A DNA stretch of 64,000 nucleotides from GCA-2683135 sp964507445. Its GTDB lineage: Bacteria > Planctomycetota > GCA-002687715. The stretch spans positions 548,908-612,907 of the forward strand of contig CAZDQF010000001.1 in the NCBI GenBank assembly GCA_964507445.1, written 5' to 3'. Of this stretch, positions 35,483 to 45,100 are shown one piece after another. The position numbers and the translations under genes are program-made. Every line of letters begins with the position of its first letter. The first letter of the stretch is position 1. The notes under the pieces were generated by a model that saw nothing but the letters and a program-made list of their open reading frames with translations, had not been told where the DNA came from and did no database searches.

Positions 35483-37876
35483 ATGACCACACATCCCACG
35501 CAGCCGCGGCCCGGCGGTGTCCTGCTCCTCCTCGCCCTCCTCACCCTCTCCGTGGGCGCCCAGGTCCCCGGCGTCAATCGTGAACAGATGTGGTTCGCGC
35601 CCACCGCGGACGACTGGAAGAAGCCCTGCCTGATCCAGTTCCAGCGGACGTGGGAGGACGCCGTCGCGGTCTCCAAGGAGACCGGCAAGCCCATCCTCAT
35701 CTGCATCAACATGGACGGCGAGATCGCCAGCGAGCACTACGCCGGCGTCCGCTACCGACAGCCGGACATCGCCAAGCTCTACGAGCCCTACGTCTGCGTC
35801 ATGGCCTCCGTCTACCGACACACCCCTCGGGACTACGACGACCAGGGGCATCGCATCGAGTGCCCCCGGTTCGGGGGTGTCACCTGCGGTGAGCACATCG
35901 CCATCGAGCCCTTCCTCTTCGAGCGCTTCATGGACGGGCGACGGGTCGCCCCCCGCCACATCATGGTTGAGCTGGACGGCAAGGAGACCTACGACGTCTT
36001 CTACGCCTTCGACACCCAGTCCGTCTTCAAGGCCATCGGCGACGGCATCACCAACCGCCCGCAAGGCCTGCTGAAGAACGTGGTGCGCGGGGACCGGTCC
36101 ATCATCGAACGCGTGGGCAGCAAGGACGTGGCGGACCGCGACGCCGTGGAGGCCGCGTTCAAGCAAGGCGACAAGGAGCTGAAGCGGGCGCTGCTGGACG
36201 CAGCCAAGGCCCAGGGCGGAGACGTCCCCGTGGAGCTGCTGCGGTTGGCGGTCAACAGCTTCGATCCGGAGCTGGCCCAGCTGGCGCTGGTGGCCCTCAG
36301 CCAGTCCAACTCCAAGAAGGCCGTGGAGTTGATCGCCGAAGCCATGCGGGTCCCGATGGGGTCCGAGGAACGCCAGGACCTCATCGCGGCCCTCGAGCGC
36401 CTGGGAGGCACCTCCGCTCGCGCCCGCACCCTGGCGGTGGTCCACAAGGGGCTCTCCGGCAACTCCTCCGCCATCGACGCGGGGTCCTGGTCCAAGGCCC
36501 TCTCCAGCGGCGCCTCCTACAGCCCCGCACCCAGCCCCGACTCCGTGGCCTCGGTCATGGACAAGCAGGCAGACGTGGCGCGCTCGGGAGACGCCGGCGA
36601 GCACATCGAGGTGGCGGAGGCGTTCCTCGAGCGGGCCCTCCGCGCGGGACGGGAGGGGCGCTCCGGACGCGTCCTCATCGACGCCCTGTTCGAGGACGCA
36701 CGGGACGCCGCCCTGCGAGCGGAGAAGCTCGGCGCCAAGGGTTGGCGGGTCAACGCCGTCATCGCCGTGTCCTCCTGGTACCTGAAGGACGACAAGGAGG
36801 CCCTGAAGCGCGCCGAGGTGGCCGTGGGAGAGATGCCCTCGGACACCCACAGCTGGGGCACCATGATCGTGCTCGGGCTGTTCATCGACGCCCGCCGGAC
36901 CGCCATCGAAGACGCCATCAAGGCCAAGAAGCGCTGGCCCGGGAGCTGGCTCACGGACGTCCACTCCGCCTACGGGGTGCTGGTCAACCACCCCCACGGC
37001 GACGACGAGCAGGTGGCGACCCACATCGACTTCCTCTGGTGGCTCGGCGCCAAGGGCAAGGCCAGGTCCGCCCTGAAAGCCGGCATGGACCGCTGGCCCG
37101 ACTCGTGGCGTCTGCACCAACGCCTGCGCGGCGTCGTGCTGGAGACCAAGGGCTACCAGGCGCTGGAGCCGACCTACGAGAAGCTGCTGGCGGAGAAGCC
37201 TCAGGGAGAGGCCGCCCCCGTGAACCTGGAGTGGTTCGCCGGGTACGCGGCCATGACCGCCGGGGAGTTCCTCCGCAAGAAGGGCGAACTGAAGGCAGCC
37301 CACGAGGCCTACGCGCGGGGGATCGCCCACTTCGAGCAGAGCATCCAGCTGAACCCGGAGGCCGCCCCGAGCAGCAGTCACTACATCGCCATGGCCCTCG
37401 GGGCTCAGGGTCGCATCGCCATGGAGGCGGATGACCACCAGAAGGCCGTTGAGCTGGTGATCGCCGCCTTCGACCGGCACGAGCCCGCGGCCAACGCCCT
37501 GGACGGCCTCAACCTCTCCACCGCGGACACGGCCAAGATGCTGCTGTCACGGGTCAGGTCCGCCAAGCAGGCGGAGCTGGCGGAGCGCCTGGACGCCCGC
37601 ATGAAGGCGCTGGACCCCAAGCTCCTGGAGCTCCCCGCCTACGAGTTCGGCGGCCAGCAGAACGACAACGACAGCAATCGGCAGCGCCGCGGCAACCGCC
37701 GCCTCAACCAGACCGCCCGCTCCCTGCTGCGGTATGACAAGGACGGCGACGGACGGGTCCACGGCACGGAGATGCCCAGCATCCTGCGCAAGCGACTGCT
37801 GGATCGCTACGACAAGAACAAGAACGGCGTCATCGACGCCGCCGAGATGAACGTCCCCACCGGCGGCGGTCGCTGA
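35483..37876 (+). CDS. Secreted thioredoxin-like / TPR protein with two C-terminal EF-hands
   Basis: A 797-residue protein from the ATG at 35483, with signal peptide VLLLLALLTLSVGAQ. Residues ~40-190 look like a thioredoxin-fold domain (DAVAVSKETGKPILICINMD ... YEPYVCVMASVYRHTPRDYD), but no CxxC is visible at the usual place. The middle is helical repeat sequence, including TPR-like AELKAAHEAYARGIAHFEQS-style segments (~520-720). Two canonical 12-residue EF-hand loops close the protein: DKDGDGRVHGTE (752-763) and DKNKNGVIDAAE (777-788), so calcium binding is expected. It diverges from moxR with 114 bases between starts. Role unknown. Confidence 0.82.
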   Translation: MTTHPTQPRPGGVLLLLALLTLSVGAQVPGVNREQMWFAPTADDWKKPCLIQFQRTWEDAVAVSKETGKPILICINMDGEIASEHYAGVRYRQPDIAKLYEPYVCVMASVYRHTPRDYDDQGHRIECPRFGGVTCGEHIAIEPFLFERFMDGRRVAPRHIMVELDGKETYDVFYAFDTQSVFKAIGDGITNRPQGLLKNVVRGDRSIIERVGSKDVADRDAVEAAFKQGDKELKRALLDAAKAQGGDVPVELLRLAVNSFDPELAQLALVALSQSNSKKAVELIAEAMRVPMGSEERQDLIAALERLGGTSARARTLAVVHKGLSGNSSAIDAGSWSKALSSGASYSPAPSPDSVASVMDKQADVARSGDAGEHIEVAEAFLERALRAGREGRSGRVLIDALFEDARDAALRAEKLGAKGWRVNAVIAVSSWYLKDDKEALKRAEVAVGEMPSDTHSWGTMIVLGLFIDARRTAIEDAIKAKKRWPGSWLTDVHSAYGVLVNHPHGDDEQVATHIDFLWWLGAKGKARSALKAGMDRWPDSWRLHQRLRGVVLETKGYQALEPTYEKLLAEKPQGEAAPVNLEWFAGYAAMTAGEFLRKKGELKAAHEAYARGIAHFEQSIQLNPEAAPSSSHYIAMALGAQGRIAMEADDHQKAVELVIAAFDRHEPAANALDGLNLSTADTAKMLLSRVRSAKQAELAERLDARMKALDPKLLELPAYEFGGQQNDNDSNRQRRGNRRLNQTARSLLRYDKDGDGRVHGTEMPSILRKRLLDRYDKNKNGVIDAAEMNVPTGGGR

Positions 37877-37881
37877 GCCCG

Positions 37882-38964
37882 TCACCGACGGTCCGGCGAC
37901 CCCGACACCCAGAGGAGCTCGACGTCGCCGGAGGCGGCGTCCACGACGTACTCCGTAGACGGGGGCAGCGTGCAGGCGTCCGCGGCCTTCAACGGGAGCT
38001 CCCTGCCTCCTCCCCTGAGGACACACCGGCCGCGGGTAACGAAACAGAAGCGCAGCTCCCCGGCTGCCGGGACTGACGGCGACGGGACCTGCGCCGCGGG
38101 TCGCATCACCCTCACGTCCACCAGCCCTCCCGTCGCCGCGGCGATCCCGGTGTCTCGCACCGAACAGCCCCCCATGGAAGCCACGGGAGCGTCCGCGGAG
38201 ACGTGACGGAGGAATCCGTGCTCCAGATGACGCCGCTCTTCCTGCCCCGCCCTGGTGGGGAGCTGGACCCCGTGATCCATGCGGGTCTCGTGATCCGCGG
38301 GGCATGAGACCTCCACCACCTCCAGCCCCCCTCGGGTCTCCAGCACCTGATGGCGGATGAGGGGCGGCTGCAGCACGCAATCCCCGGCGCCCATGACGAA
38401 GGGCTCCCCGTGATCCTCGTAGACCAACGTCGCCTCACCACGCAGGCAGTAGATCACCTGGAACCGGACGCGGTGATAGTGCGGCTGATCGGCGACGGGC
38501 CCCTCGCTACCCACGCGGATGTGGGACGCCACGTAGCGGCCTCCGAGGCGCCCCGGGATGAGATCCCGATACGCCATCCCCGCGCGCCCGGCGCCCCAGG
38601 CATCGGAGCGGTCTCCCCGCGACACCACCAGGCCGGGCTGAAACGGAGGCACCACCACGGCCGCATCCGCCTCCACCAGGAGGACCCGGGTCCCGTTGGG
38701 CGCCCGTAGCTCTCGCTGTCCGTCCGCCACCCTGTCCGGGTCAGCGCAACGTAGCCGCACCTCTCCGCCATGGCCGCCCTCGCCCCGTTCCAGGCGAAGT
38801 CGCAGCCCGTAGCCGGAGACCACCACCACGGCGGGGGCGTCCGCCGGCAGCACCATCTCCCGCATGAACCCGAGCCGATCACAGAAGAACGCCGCGGTCT
38901 CCTCCACGGCGCCACAACGCAGCACCACCTCCGCCGCCTGGATCTCCTGGCCGGAGGCGCTCAT
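37882..38964 (-). CDS. VOC (glyoxalase-like) and double-cupin fusion protein
   Basis: A 360-residue cytoplasmic-type protein. Residues ~8-105 resemble a vicinal-oxygen-chelate domain (VVLRCGAVEETAAFFCDRLG, VVVVSGYGLRLRLERGEGGH). Two cupin barrels follow. The first has HYHRVRFQVIYCLRGEATLV and GDCVLQPPLIRHQVLE with metal-type His and Glu/Gln positions. The second (ELRFCFVTRGRCVLRGGG, LPPSTEYVVDAASGDVELLW) lacks clear metal histidines. It ends the transcript of the propeller gene, or is read alone: its start is upstream of the 38961 stop with an ATGA overlap. Substrate unknown; a sugar or aromatic derivative is possible from neighbours. Confidence 0.75.
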   Translation of the reverse strand: MSASGQEIQAAEVVLRCGAVEETAAFFCDRLGFMREMVLPADAPAVVVVSGYGLRLRLERGEGGHGGEVRLRCADPDRVADGQRELRAPNGTRVLLVEADAAVVVPPFQPGLVVSRGDRSDAWGAGRAGMAYRDLIPGRLGGRYVASHIRVGSEGPVADQPHYHRVRFQVIYCLRGEATLVYEDHGEPFVMGAGDCVLQPPLIRHQVLETRGGLEVVEVSCPADHETRMDHGVQLPTRAGQEERRHLEHGFLRHVSADAPVASMGGCSVRDTGIAAATGGLVDVRVMRPAAQVPSPSVPAAGELRFCFVTRGRCVLRGGGRELPLKAADACTLPPSTEYVVDAASGDVELLWVSGSPDRR

Positions 38965-40397
38965 GGCGCGAAGCGCAAGGCGAAGACGCGGGCGTCGTTC
39001 ATGACCAGCCTCAGCCTGACGACCTTGCCCTGGAGGCCCTCCAGGTCGTCGCCCCCTTTCCAGCGGACGGCGCGCTCGATCTCATTGCCGATGAGGGGAA
39101 CCGAATCCCCCAGGGTGAACCCGGGCACCGGCTGTCCCGCCCGGTCCTGAATCTCCACCCGGACGCCGCCGGCGGCGGAGGTGGCGAAGTTGAGCATCAG
39201 GCGCTGACCCGAGAACCGGAGAGGCTTGGTGAGCACCTCACCGCCCTCGTAGGGAGCGGACACGGCGGCGAACCCGTCCAAGCGCATGGAGTACCTGCGG
39301 AGGTGCGCCGTGGGCTGGGCGTAGTCCTGGTTCACATAGAGCGACATCTCGGCGGGCCCGGTCTGGACCACGTTGAGGGCCGGATAGTTGGAGCGCGACA
39401 CCCAGTTGTTCAGGCCCACACCGGGCCGGATGAAACCCTCCATGAAGCGCCGCGTGTACTCGCCGCCGCCCCGGGACGTGAGCAGCACCGCGTCGGAGCA
39501 ATCGCTGAAGTAGCGGGGGTTGACCTTCAACCGCTTCGCCTCGTCAGGAGAGACCACCTGCCGTCCGGGCATGAACCGCGCCGCGACCGCCACGTAGAGG
39601 TGAGGCGCCCTGAAGTAGGCGTGGGTCTGGTTGGTGTAGAGGTGCTCCTTCGGCGTATCGCCAAAGGACATCTCAACAGGGTCCGTCCAGCTCACGAAGT
39701 CAGTGGATGTGGTGCGGCTGATGGTGCGGAAGCCCCGATAACCGCCGCCGGTCCAGGTGCGGAAGTAGCACAGGTACCGGCCTTCGTGCGCTGACCAGAA
39801 GGCCACGTTCTGCGAATCGAACACGCCGTCACGGAAGACCGGCTCTTCCTGCATGCGGGTCCACTTGAAGCCGTCTGCGGAACACAGAGCCACCAATCCT
39901 GAGTGCTCATTGCCTCCCAGGGCCTTGAAGCGTTGCGAGGGCGGAGTGCCGGGCCTGACGTCCAGGAACGGGCTGAAGTTGTGCGTCACCGGTGCGGCGT
40001 CCGCCAGCACCACGTTGTTGGTCTTCGCACCCTCCACCTTGAAGTGCCCGAGCCGCGGCCGCCGCCAACGACGACCGTCCGCGGAGACGGCGACGCACGT
40101 CCGCTCCAGGGCGGTCCCGTCAGCTCCCGCGCGGGGCAGTCCGCGGTAGTAGAGCAGATACCGATCCCCATCGTGAATCACCGTGGCGTAGCCGCAGAAC
40201 GGACCTTCCCAGGGGCGGTCGAAGTGGAACACCGGCCCTTCATCCCGCACGGATCCGAGCTCGAAGCGCGCCCCGCTGAGGCGCTCCACCAGGAGGTCAT
40301 CTACGAACAGCTCCCTTCGGCCCCCCAGCTCGAGGGGGCCCTGGGAGACCACGCTTGTCGAAAAGAGCGCCAGCGCCAGCAAGCCCTTGATCACCAT
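38961..40397 (-). CDS. Secreted five-bladed propeller, glycosyl-hydrolase-like protein
   Basis: A 478-residue protein from the ATG at 40397, with AAGGAAG 5 bases upstream and a signal peptide (VIKGLLALALFSTSVVSQ). The N-terminal phrase GRRELFVDDLLVERLSGARF is common in planctomycete secreted GH43/GH32-like proteins. Blades carry Asp/Trp motifs such as IHDGDRYLLYYRGLPR, CVAVSADGRRWRRPRLG, LCSADGFKWTRMQEEP and TSTDFVSWTDPVEM. The C-terminal ~100 residues are a beta-sandwich-like module (GQRLMLNFATSAAGGVRVEI). A role in glycan cleavage or binding is inferred from fold. The stop overlaps the start of the VOC-cupin gene. Confidence 0.78.
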   Translation of the reverse strand: MVIKGLLALALFSTSVVSQGPLELGGRRELFVDDLLVERLSGARFELGSVRDEGPVFHFDRPWEGPFCGYATVIHDGDRYLLYYRGLPRAGADGTALERTCVAVSADGRRWRRPRLGHFKVEGAKTNNVVLADAAPVTHNFSPFLDVRPGTPPSQRFKALGGNEHSGLVALCSADGFKWTRMQEEPVFRDGVFDSQNVAFWSAHEGRYLCYFRTWTGGGYRGFRTISRTTSTDFVSWTDPVEMSFGDTPKEHLYTNQTHAYFRAPHLYVAVAARFMPGRQVVSPDEAKRLKVNPRYFSDCSDAVLLTSRGGGEYTRRFMEGFIRPGVGLNNWVSRSNYPALNVVQTGPAEMSLYVNQDYAQPTAHLRRYSMRLDGFAAVSAPYEGGEVLTKPLRFSGQRLMLNFATSAAGGVRVEIQDRAGQPVPGFTLGDSVPLIGNEIERAVRWKGGDDLEGLQGKVVRLRLVMNDARVFALRFAP

Positions 40398-40427
40398 GAC
40401 CGCTTCCTTGGTTAGACTCGAGAGAGC

Positions 40428-41390
40428 ATGAACGCCCTGACTGTATCCATCACCGTCTCTCTGGTCTGCGCATCTTTGCTGTGGCCGACGGTGGCGACCG
40501 GGCCAGCCTCCGCCGAGGCTCCCGCGCCGTTCCCCGCGCTGCTCTCCGAGACCGGCTACCTGAAAGACACCGCACGGCACCTCATGGCGGCCGATTTCCA
40601 CGGCTACGAGGTCAACGCCGCCCCGTGGGCGGACGGGGCCGAGAAACACCGGTTCATGCGCCTGCCCCCCGGCAAGTCCCTGACCTGGAAGTCGGAAGGC
40701 CCCTGGGACGTCCCGGTGGGGACCGTGCTCCTCCAGACCCTGGTGTTCCCCATCGGCGAAGCGGAGCGGAGGCTCGAGACCCGCGTGCTCGAGGTCACCC
40801 CGGACGGCAACCAATTCGCCACCTACATCTGGCGCGAAGACCAGCAGGACGCCGAACGGACCACCCGGGGCGGCGAGCTGGGCGTGGAATGGGACGACGG
40901 CTACCTGCTGTGGACCGTCACCCCGACGGTCCGTTGCCAGCGCTGCCATAACCCGGACTCCGGAGCGTTCCTGGGCCTCAACACCGCCCAGCTCGACAAG
41001 GCCGACCAGGTGAAGCGGCTGGCGGACAAGGGGCTCCTCTCCGGCGCTCCCACGCGACGAGCATCCTGGTCCAAGCTGGTGGACCCATGGGACACGTCCC
41101 TCCCCCTTGAGGCCCGGGCCCGCAGCTACCTCGCCGCCAACTGCTCACCCTGCCACCGCCCGGAGGGTAAGGGCAGCGGCCTGATGGACCTGAGGCACCA
41201 CGTACCGCGATCGGAGAGCGGGCTCGGTCACTACAAGGAGGTGCTCCTGGAGGGGCGCCCCATGGACTCGTGGATCTACCTCCGCATGATCTACAACGAT
41301 CGGCGCAAGATGCCCGGGGTCCTCACCAGCCACACGGACGAGCGAGGCGCCGACCTGATCCGGGACTGGGTGGAGTCCCTGGCGCCGTGA
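40428..41390 (+). CDS. Diheme c-type cytochrome, SO2930-like family
   Basis: A 320-residue exported cytochrome. The signal peptide (VSITVSLVCASLLWP) is followed by LLSETGYLKDTARHLMAADF and YEVNAAPWADGAEKHRFMRL-type sequence, characteristic of the SO2930 diheme family. The haem sites are CQRCH (170-174) and CSPCH (239-243), the second followed by RPEGKGSGLMDLR. It starts only 30 bases from the divergent propeller gene. Its stop overlaps the following SUMF1-like gene (GTGA), and the PSD1/DUF1501 pair follows, so it is probably part of one electron-transfer operon in the periplasm. Confidence 0.85.
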   Translation: MNALTVSITVSLVCASLLWPTVATGPASAEAPAPFPALLSETGYLKDTARHLMAADFHGYEVNAAPWADGAEKHRFMRLPPGKSLTWKSEGPWDVPVGTVLLQTLVFPIGEAERRLETRVLEVTPDGNQFATYIWREDQQDAERTTRGGELGVEWDDGYLLWTVTPTVRCQRCHNPDSGAFLGLNTAQLDKADQVKRLADKGLLSGAPTRRASWSKLVDPWDTSLPLEARARSYLAANCSPCHRPEGKGSGLMDLRHHVPRSESGLGHYKEVLLEGRPMDSWIYLRMIYNDRRKMPGVLTSHTDERGADLIRDWVESLAP

Positions 41391-42091
41391 CCACGTGGAT
41401 CACCCTCGCCGGTGGCGCCCAACCCATGGGCGCCCAGGCGACGGCCCCCCACGAGCCGCTCCACGACACCGACGCTTTCCCCCGGGAGGGACCGCCCCAT
41501 GTGGTGGAGCTCGCTTCGTTCCGCATCGCCCGCCACCCCGTGACCGTGGATGAGTACCGGCAGTTCCTCGAGCACAGGCAGGCCCCCCCGCCCCTGGAGT
41601 GGGAACGCCAGCTCCGGTGCCCGGATCACCCGGTGGTGGGGGTCAGCTGGCACGAGGCCACGGCCATGGCCGTGGCTCACCATGCCACCCTCCCGACGGA
41701 GGCGCAGTGGGAGCACGCCGCCCGGGGTCTCACCGGACGACGATTTCCCTGGGGAGAGGGGCCACCACGACCGGAGCTGCTCAACTCCATCGAGAGCGGC
41801 TTCGGCACCACCACGCCGGTGGATCGACACGTCGCGGGGGCCACCCCCGAGGGCGTCCAGGACCTGGCGGGAAACGTCTGGGAGTGGTGCGCTGACGGCT
41901 ACGGCGCCTACGAACAGCTCACGACACCGAGGACCGGCGCCCGGGTCACCGAAGACGACGCCCCGCGGGTGTTCCGCGGCGGCTGCTTCGCAGCCCGAGC
42001 GATCTTCAGTCGCGGCGCCATGCGCGCCTACGGCGATCGGGAGCAGCGCTTCATACGAAGAGGCTTCCGGCTGGCCCAGAGCAGCGGTTGA
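41387..42091 (+). CDS. Small SUMF1/FGE-like protein
   Basis: A 234-residue stand-alone SUMF1-fold protein. The GTG at 41387 is chosen for its GTGA overlap with the cytochrome stop. Motifs: ELASFRIARHPVTVDEYRQF, HPVVGVSWHEATAMA, ATLPTEAQWEHAARGLTG, VQDLAGNVWEWCADGYG and RVFRGGCFAARAIFSRGAMR, GFRLAQ. It has no signal peptide, so it is cytoplasmic unless the start is wrong. The paired catalytic cysteines of true FGE are absent (only the Cys of GGCF is present), so sulfatase activation is unlikely, and there is no sulfatase in the window. A nonheme-iron or binding role is possible. Confidence 0.82.
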   Translation: MTTWITLAGGAQPMGAQATAPHEPLHDTDAFPREGPPHVVELASFRIARHPVTVDEYRQFLEHRQAPPPLEWERQLRCPDHPVVGVSWHEATAMAVAHHATLPTEAQWEHAARGLTGRRFPWGEGPPRPELLNSIESGFGTTTPVDRHVAGATPEGVQDLAGNVWEWCADGYGAYEQLTTPRTGARVTEDDAPRVFRGGCFAARAIFSRGAMRAYGDREQRFIRRGFRLAQSSG

Positions 42092-42120
42092 GATCGGGGT
42101 AAGCTGGCGGCGCGCCGCCC

Positions 42121-45100
42121 ATGAACCCCACGATCCCCAGGCTCTTTGTCGTCCTCGCCGCCGCTACGTCGTTGTGCGTAGCCGCCCCTCAACCGGCGCA
42201 GGTGGAGTTCTTCGAGAAGCACATCCGCCCGGCCCTGGCCGAACACTGTTACGCCTGCCACAACAGCACCCGGAAGGCGGAGGGCGCCCTGGCCCTGGAC
42301 CACCGGGACGGGCTGTTGAAAGGCGGCGACTCGGGACCGGCGGTGGTGCCCGGAAGACCGGAGGCGAGCCTGCTGCTGCGGCTCATCCGCCATGAAGAAG
42401 ACGAGCGGCGCATGCCCGCGGACGGGCCCCGACTCGACGAACGGGTGATCTCTGCCTTCGCCACCTGGATCAAGGACGGCGCCTACGACCCCCGTGACAC
42501 GGCCCCGGACGCCGCCAGCATGAAGGAGCTGGTGAGCTGGGAGGCCATCAGGGAACGCCGCATGGAATGGTGGAGCCTGCAACCCATCGGCGACCCGACG
42601 CCGCCGGGGACGACCGGGCACCCCATCGATCGGTTCATCACGGAGCGCCTGCGATCCGCCGGGCTGAGTCCGACCCCGAGGGCCAGCCGGCGCGTGCTGA
42701 TCCGTCGCGTCACCTTCGCCCTCACCGGGCTCCCCCCCACACCGGACGAGGTGGATGGGTTCCTGGAAGACACCGCCCCTGACGCCTACGTCCGGCTGGT
42801 GGACCGGCTCATGGCCTCTCCCAGGTTCGGAGAGCGATGGGCCCGCCACTGGATGGACTGGCTACGCTACGCCGACTCCCACGGCAGCGAAGGGGACCCC
42901 AACATCGCCAACGCCTGGAGATATCGGGACTACCTCATCCGGGCCCTCAACCAGGACGTGCCCTTCCATCAGCTGGTACGGGAACACGTGGCAGGAGACC
43001 TGTTGCCGGACCAGCGGGTGGACAGGGAAGCGCAGGTCGTGGAGTCCGTCATCGGCGCGTCCCAGTATCGCCTGGTCCAGCACGGCTTCGCCCCGACCGA
43101 CGCCCTCGAGGAACGGGTGCGGTTCGTGGACAACCAGATCGACGCCCTCACCAAGGCGTTCCTCGGCCTCACGGTGTCCTGCGCCCGCTGCCATGACCAC
43201 AAGTTCGACCCCATCTCCCAGGCGGATTACTACGCCCTGTACGGCTCCCTCGCCGACGGGCGGCCGACGCAGTTAACCGTCGACACCACGGAGCGGCTCC
43301 ACACCAACCGCGCGGCCCTGAACCTCACCAAGGACCAGATCCAGGACGGCCTCGCCGAGGCCTGGATGGAAGCCGCGAGAGCGCTGCCGGGGCGCCTGGC
43401 CGACGCGATCGACGACGACAGCCGCAAGATCAGCAATCCCCTCCGGCCGTTCGCGCGCATGGCGGCGGCGGAACAAAGCAGACGCCCCCAGACCTGGGAT
43501 GCGCTGCTGAAGGAGTGGCGTCAGAGCACCGAGCGGCTGGAGCGGCGTCGCGCGCGGTCGCGGGAGAACGGCTGGGACCTCGCCGGAGGCGATCACCAGG
43601 ACTGGGTCCGCTACGGCACCGGCCTGGCGGATGGCCCGTCGGCGGCGGGCGCCTTCCACGTGCGCTCGGAGGGCGAGGAGATCGTCAGCGACATCCTCCC
43701 CGCCGGGGTCTACTCCCACCTGCTCACGGACAAGCACAACGGCGTCCTCTCCTCGCCGCGGTTCCCCTTCGACATGGACGCCATCTTCGTCCGTGTCTCC
43801 GGAGACGGAGGCTCGAAGGCCCGCTACGTTGTCCACGGATATCCCAGAGGCGGGACCGTCTACCCCATCCACACCATGAACGACGGTCGGGAGCGATGGG
43901 TGCGGTGGAACCCCACCTACTGGAAGGGGGACCACGGCTACGTGGAGATCTCCACCGCTGCGGATCAGGCCGTGGAGGTGAACCCCGGAGCCACGCGCTC
44001 CTGGTTCGGCATCTCCGAGGTGGTGTTCGTCGACGCCGACGACCGAGACGCGTCCCCGCGAGACGAGGTGGCGGAGTTCACGGACCCGCTGTTCAAGGTC
44101 GGCGGGACCGCGCCCCCGGCCTCCCTGTCAGCCCTCGCCGACCGTTACGCCGAGGCCCTCGCGTCGTGCATCCGCCGCTGGGGCGAGGGCACCCTGAGCG
44201 ACTCAGAGGCCCGCTTCCTCGGCGCCTTCGTCCGTATGGGGCTGCTGCCCATCACCCTGCAACAACTGCCGCAGCTCGGGCAGGTGGTGCGAGAGCATCG
44301 ACGGCTGGAGGCAGAGATCCCCGCACCTCGTCGCACCCCCGGGCAGCTGGACCCCCCGGCGAGAGACCACCCCCTGTTCGTCCAGGGCGACCACAAACAA
44401 CCGGGCCAGTTGATCCCTCGCCGCTTCCTGGAGTGCATCGATCCGAGCCCTTACGCGCCGATGGAAAACGGCCGCCGACGTCTGGCCTCCGACTTCGTCC
44501 GTGAGGACAACCCCCTGCCCCCCCGGGTCGCCGTCAACCGGGTCTGGGCTCACCTGTTCGGGACCGGACTCGTCGCCACGCCGGACAACTTCGGACGACT
44601 GGGAGAGCCCCCCAGCCACCCGGCCCTCCTCGACTGGCTCGCCCATCGTTTCGTACGGGCGGGGTGGTCCCTCAAGACGGTGATCCGAGACGTCGTCCTC
44701 TCGCAGACCTTCCAGGCCGGCGGCGGCGCGCCCTCCGACGCGGCGACCCGGGACCCGGAGAACAGGCTGCTCTCCCACTTCCCCCTTCGTCGCCTGGAAG
44801 CGGAGCCCATTCGCGACGCGCTCCTTCAGGTGGCAGGACGCCTCGACCTGGACATGGAGGGACCCCCGGTCGCGGGCGACGCCCCCCGCCGTAGCGTCTA
44901 CGTACGGGTCAAGAGGAACAACCTGGACCCGTTCCTGAGCGTCTTCGACGCCCCCGAACCCCACACCACCCGCGGGCGCAGGGACGCCACCAACGTGCCG
45001 GCCCAGTCCCTGACCATGCTCAACGATCCGTTCGTGGCGGCACAAGCAGAGGAGTGGGCCGCCACCATCCTCGAGGACCAGGAGCTGGAGACCGACGGGG

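Noticed and set aside
37879..37891. CCGTC-ACC-GACGG hairpin between convergent genes
   Set aside because: Five-base stem overlapping a stop codon; too short to support a terminator call.
41387..42091. True sulfatase-activating formylglycine-generating enzyme
   Set aside because: The catalytic cysteine pair is missing and no sulfatase gene is in the window, so only a SUMF1-like fold is claimed.
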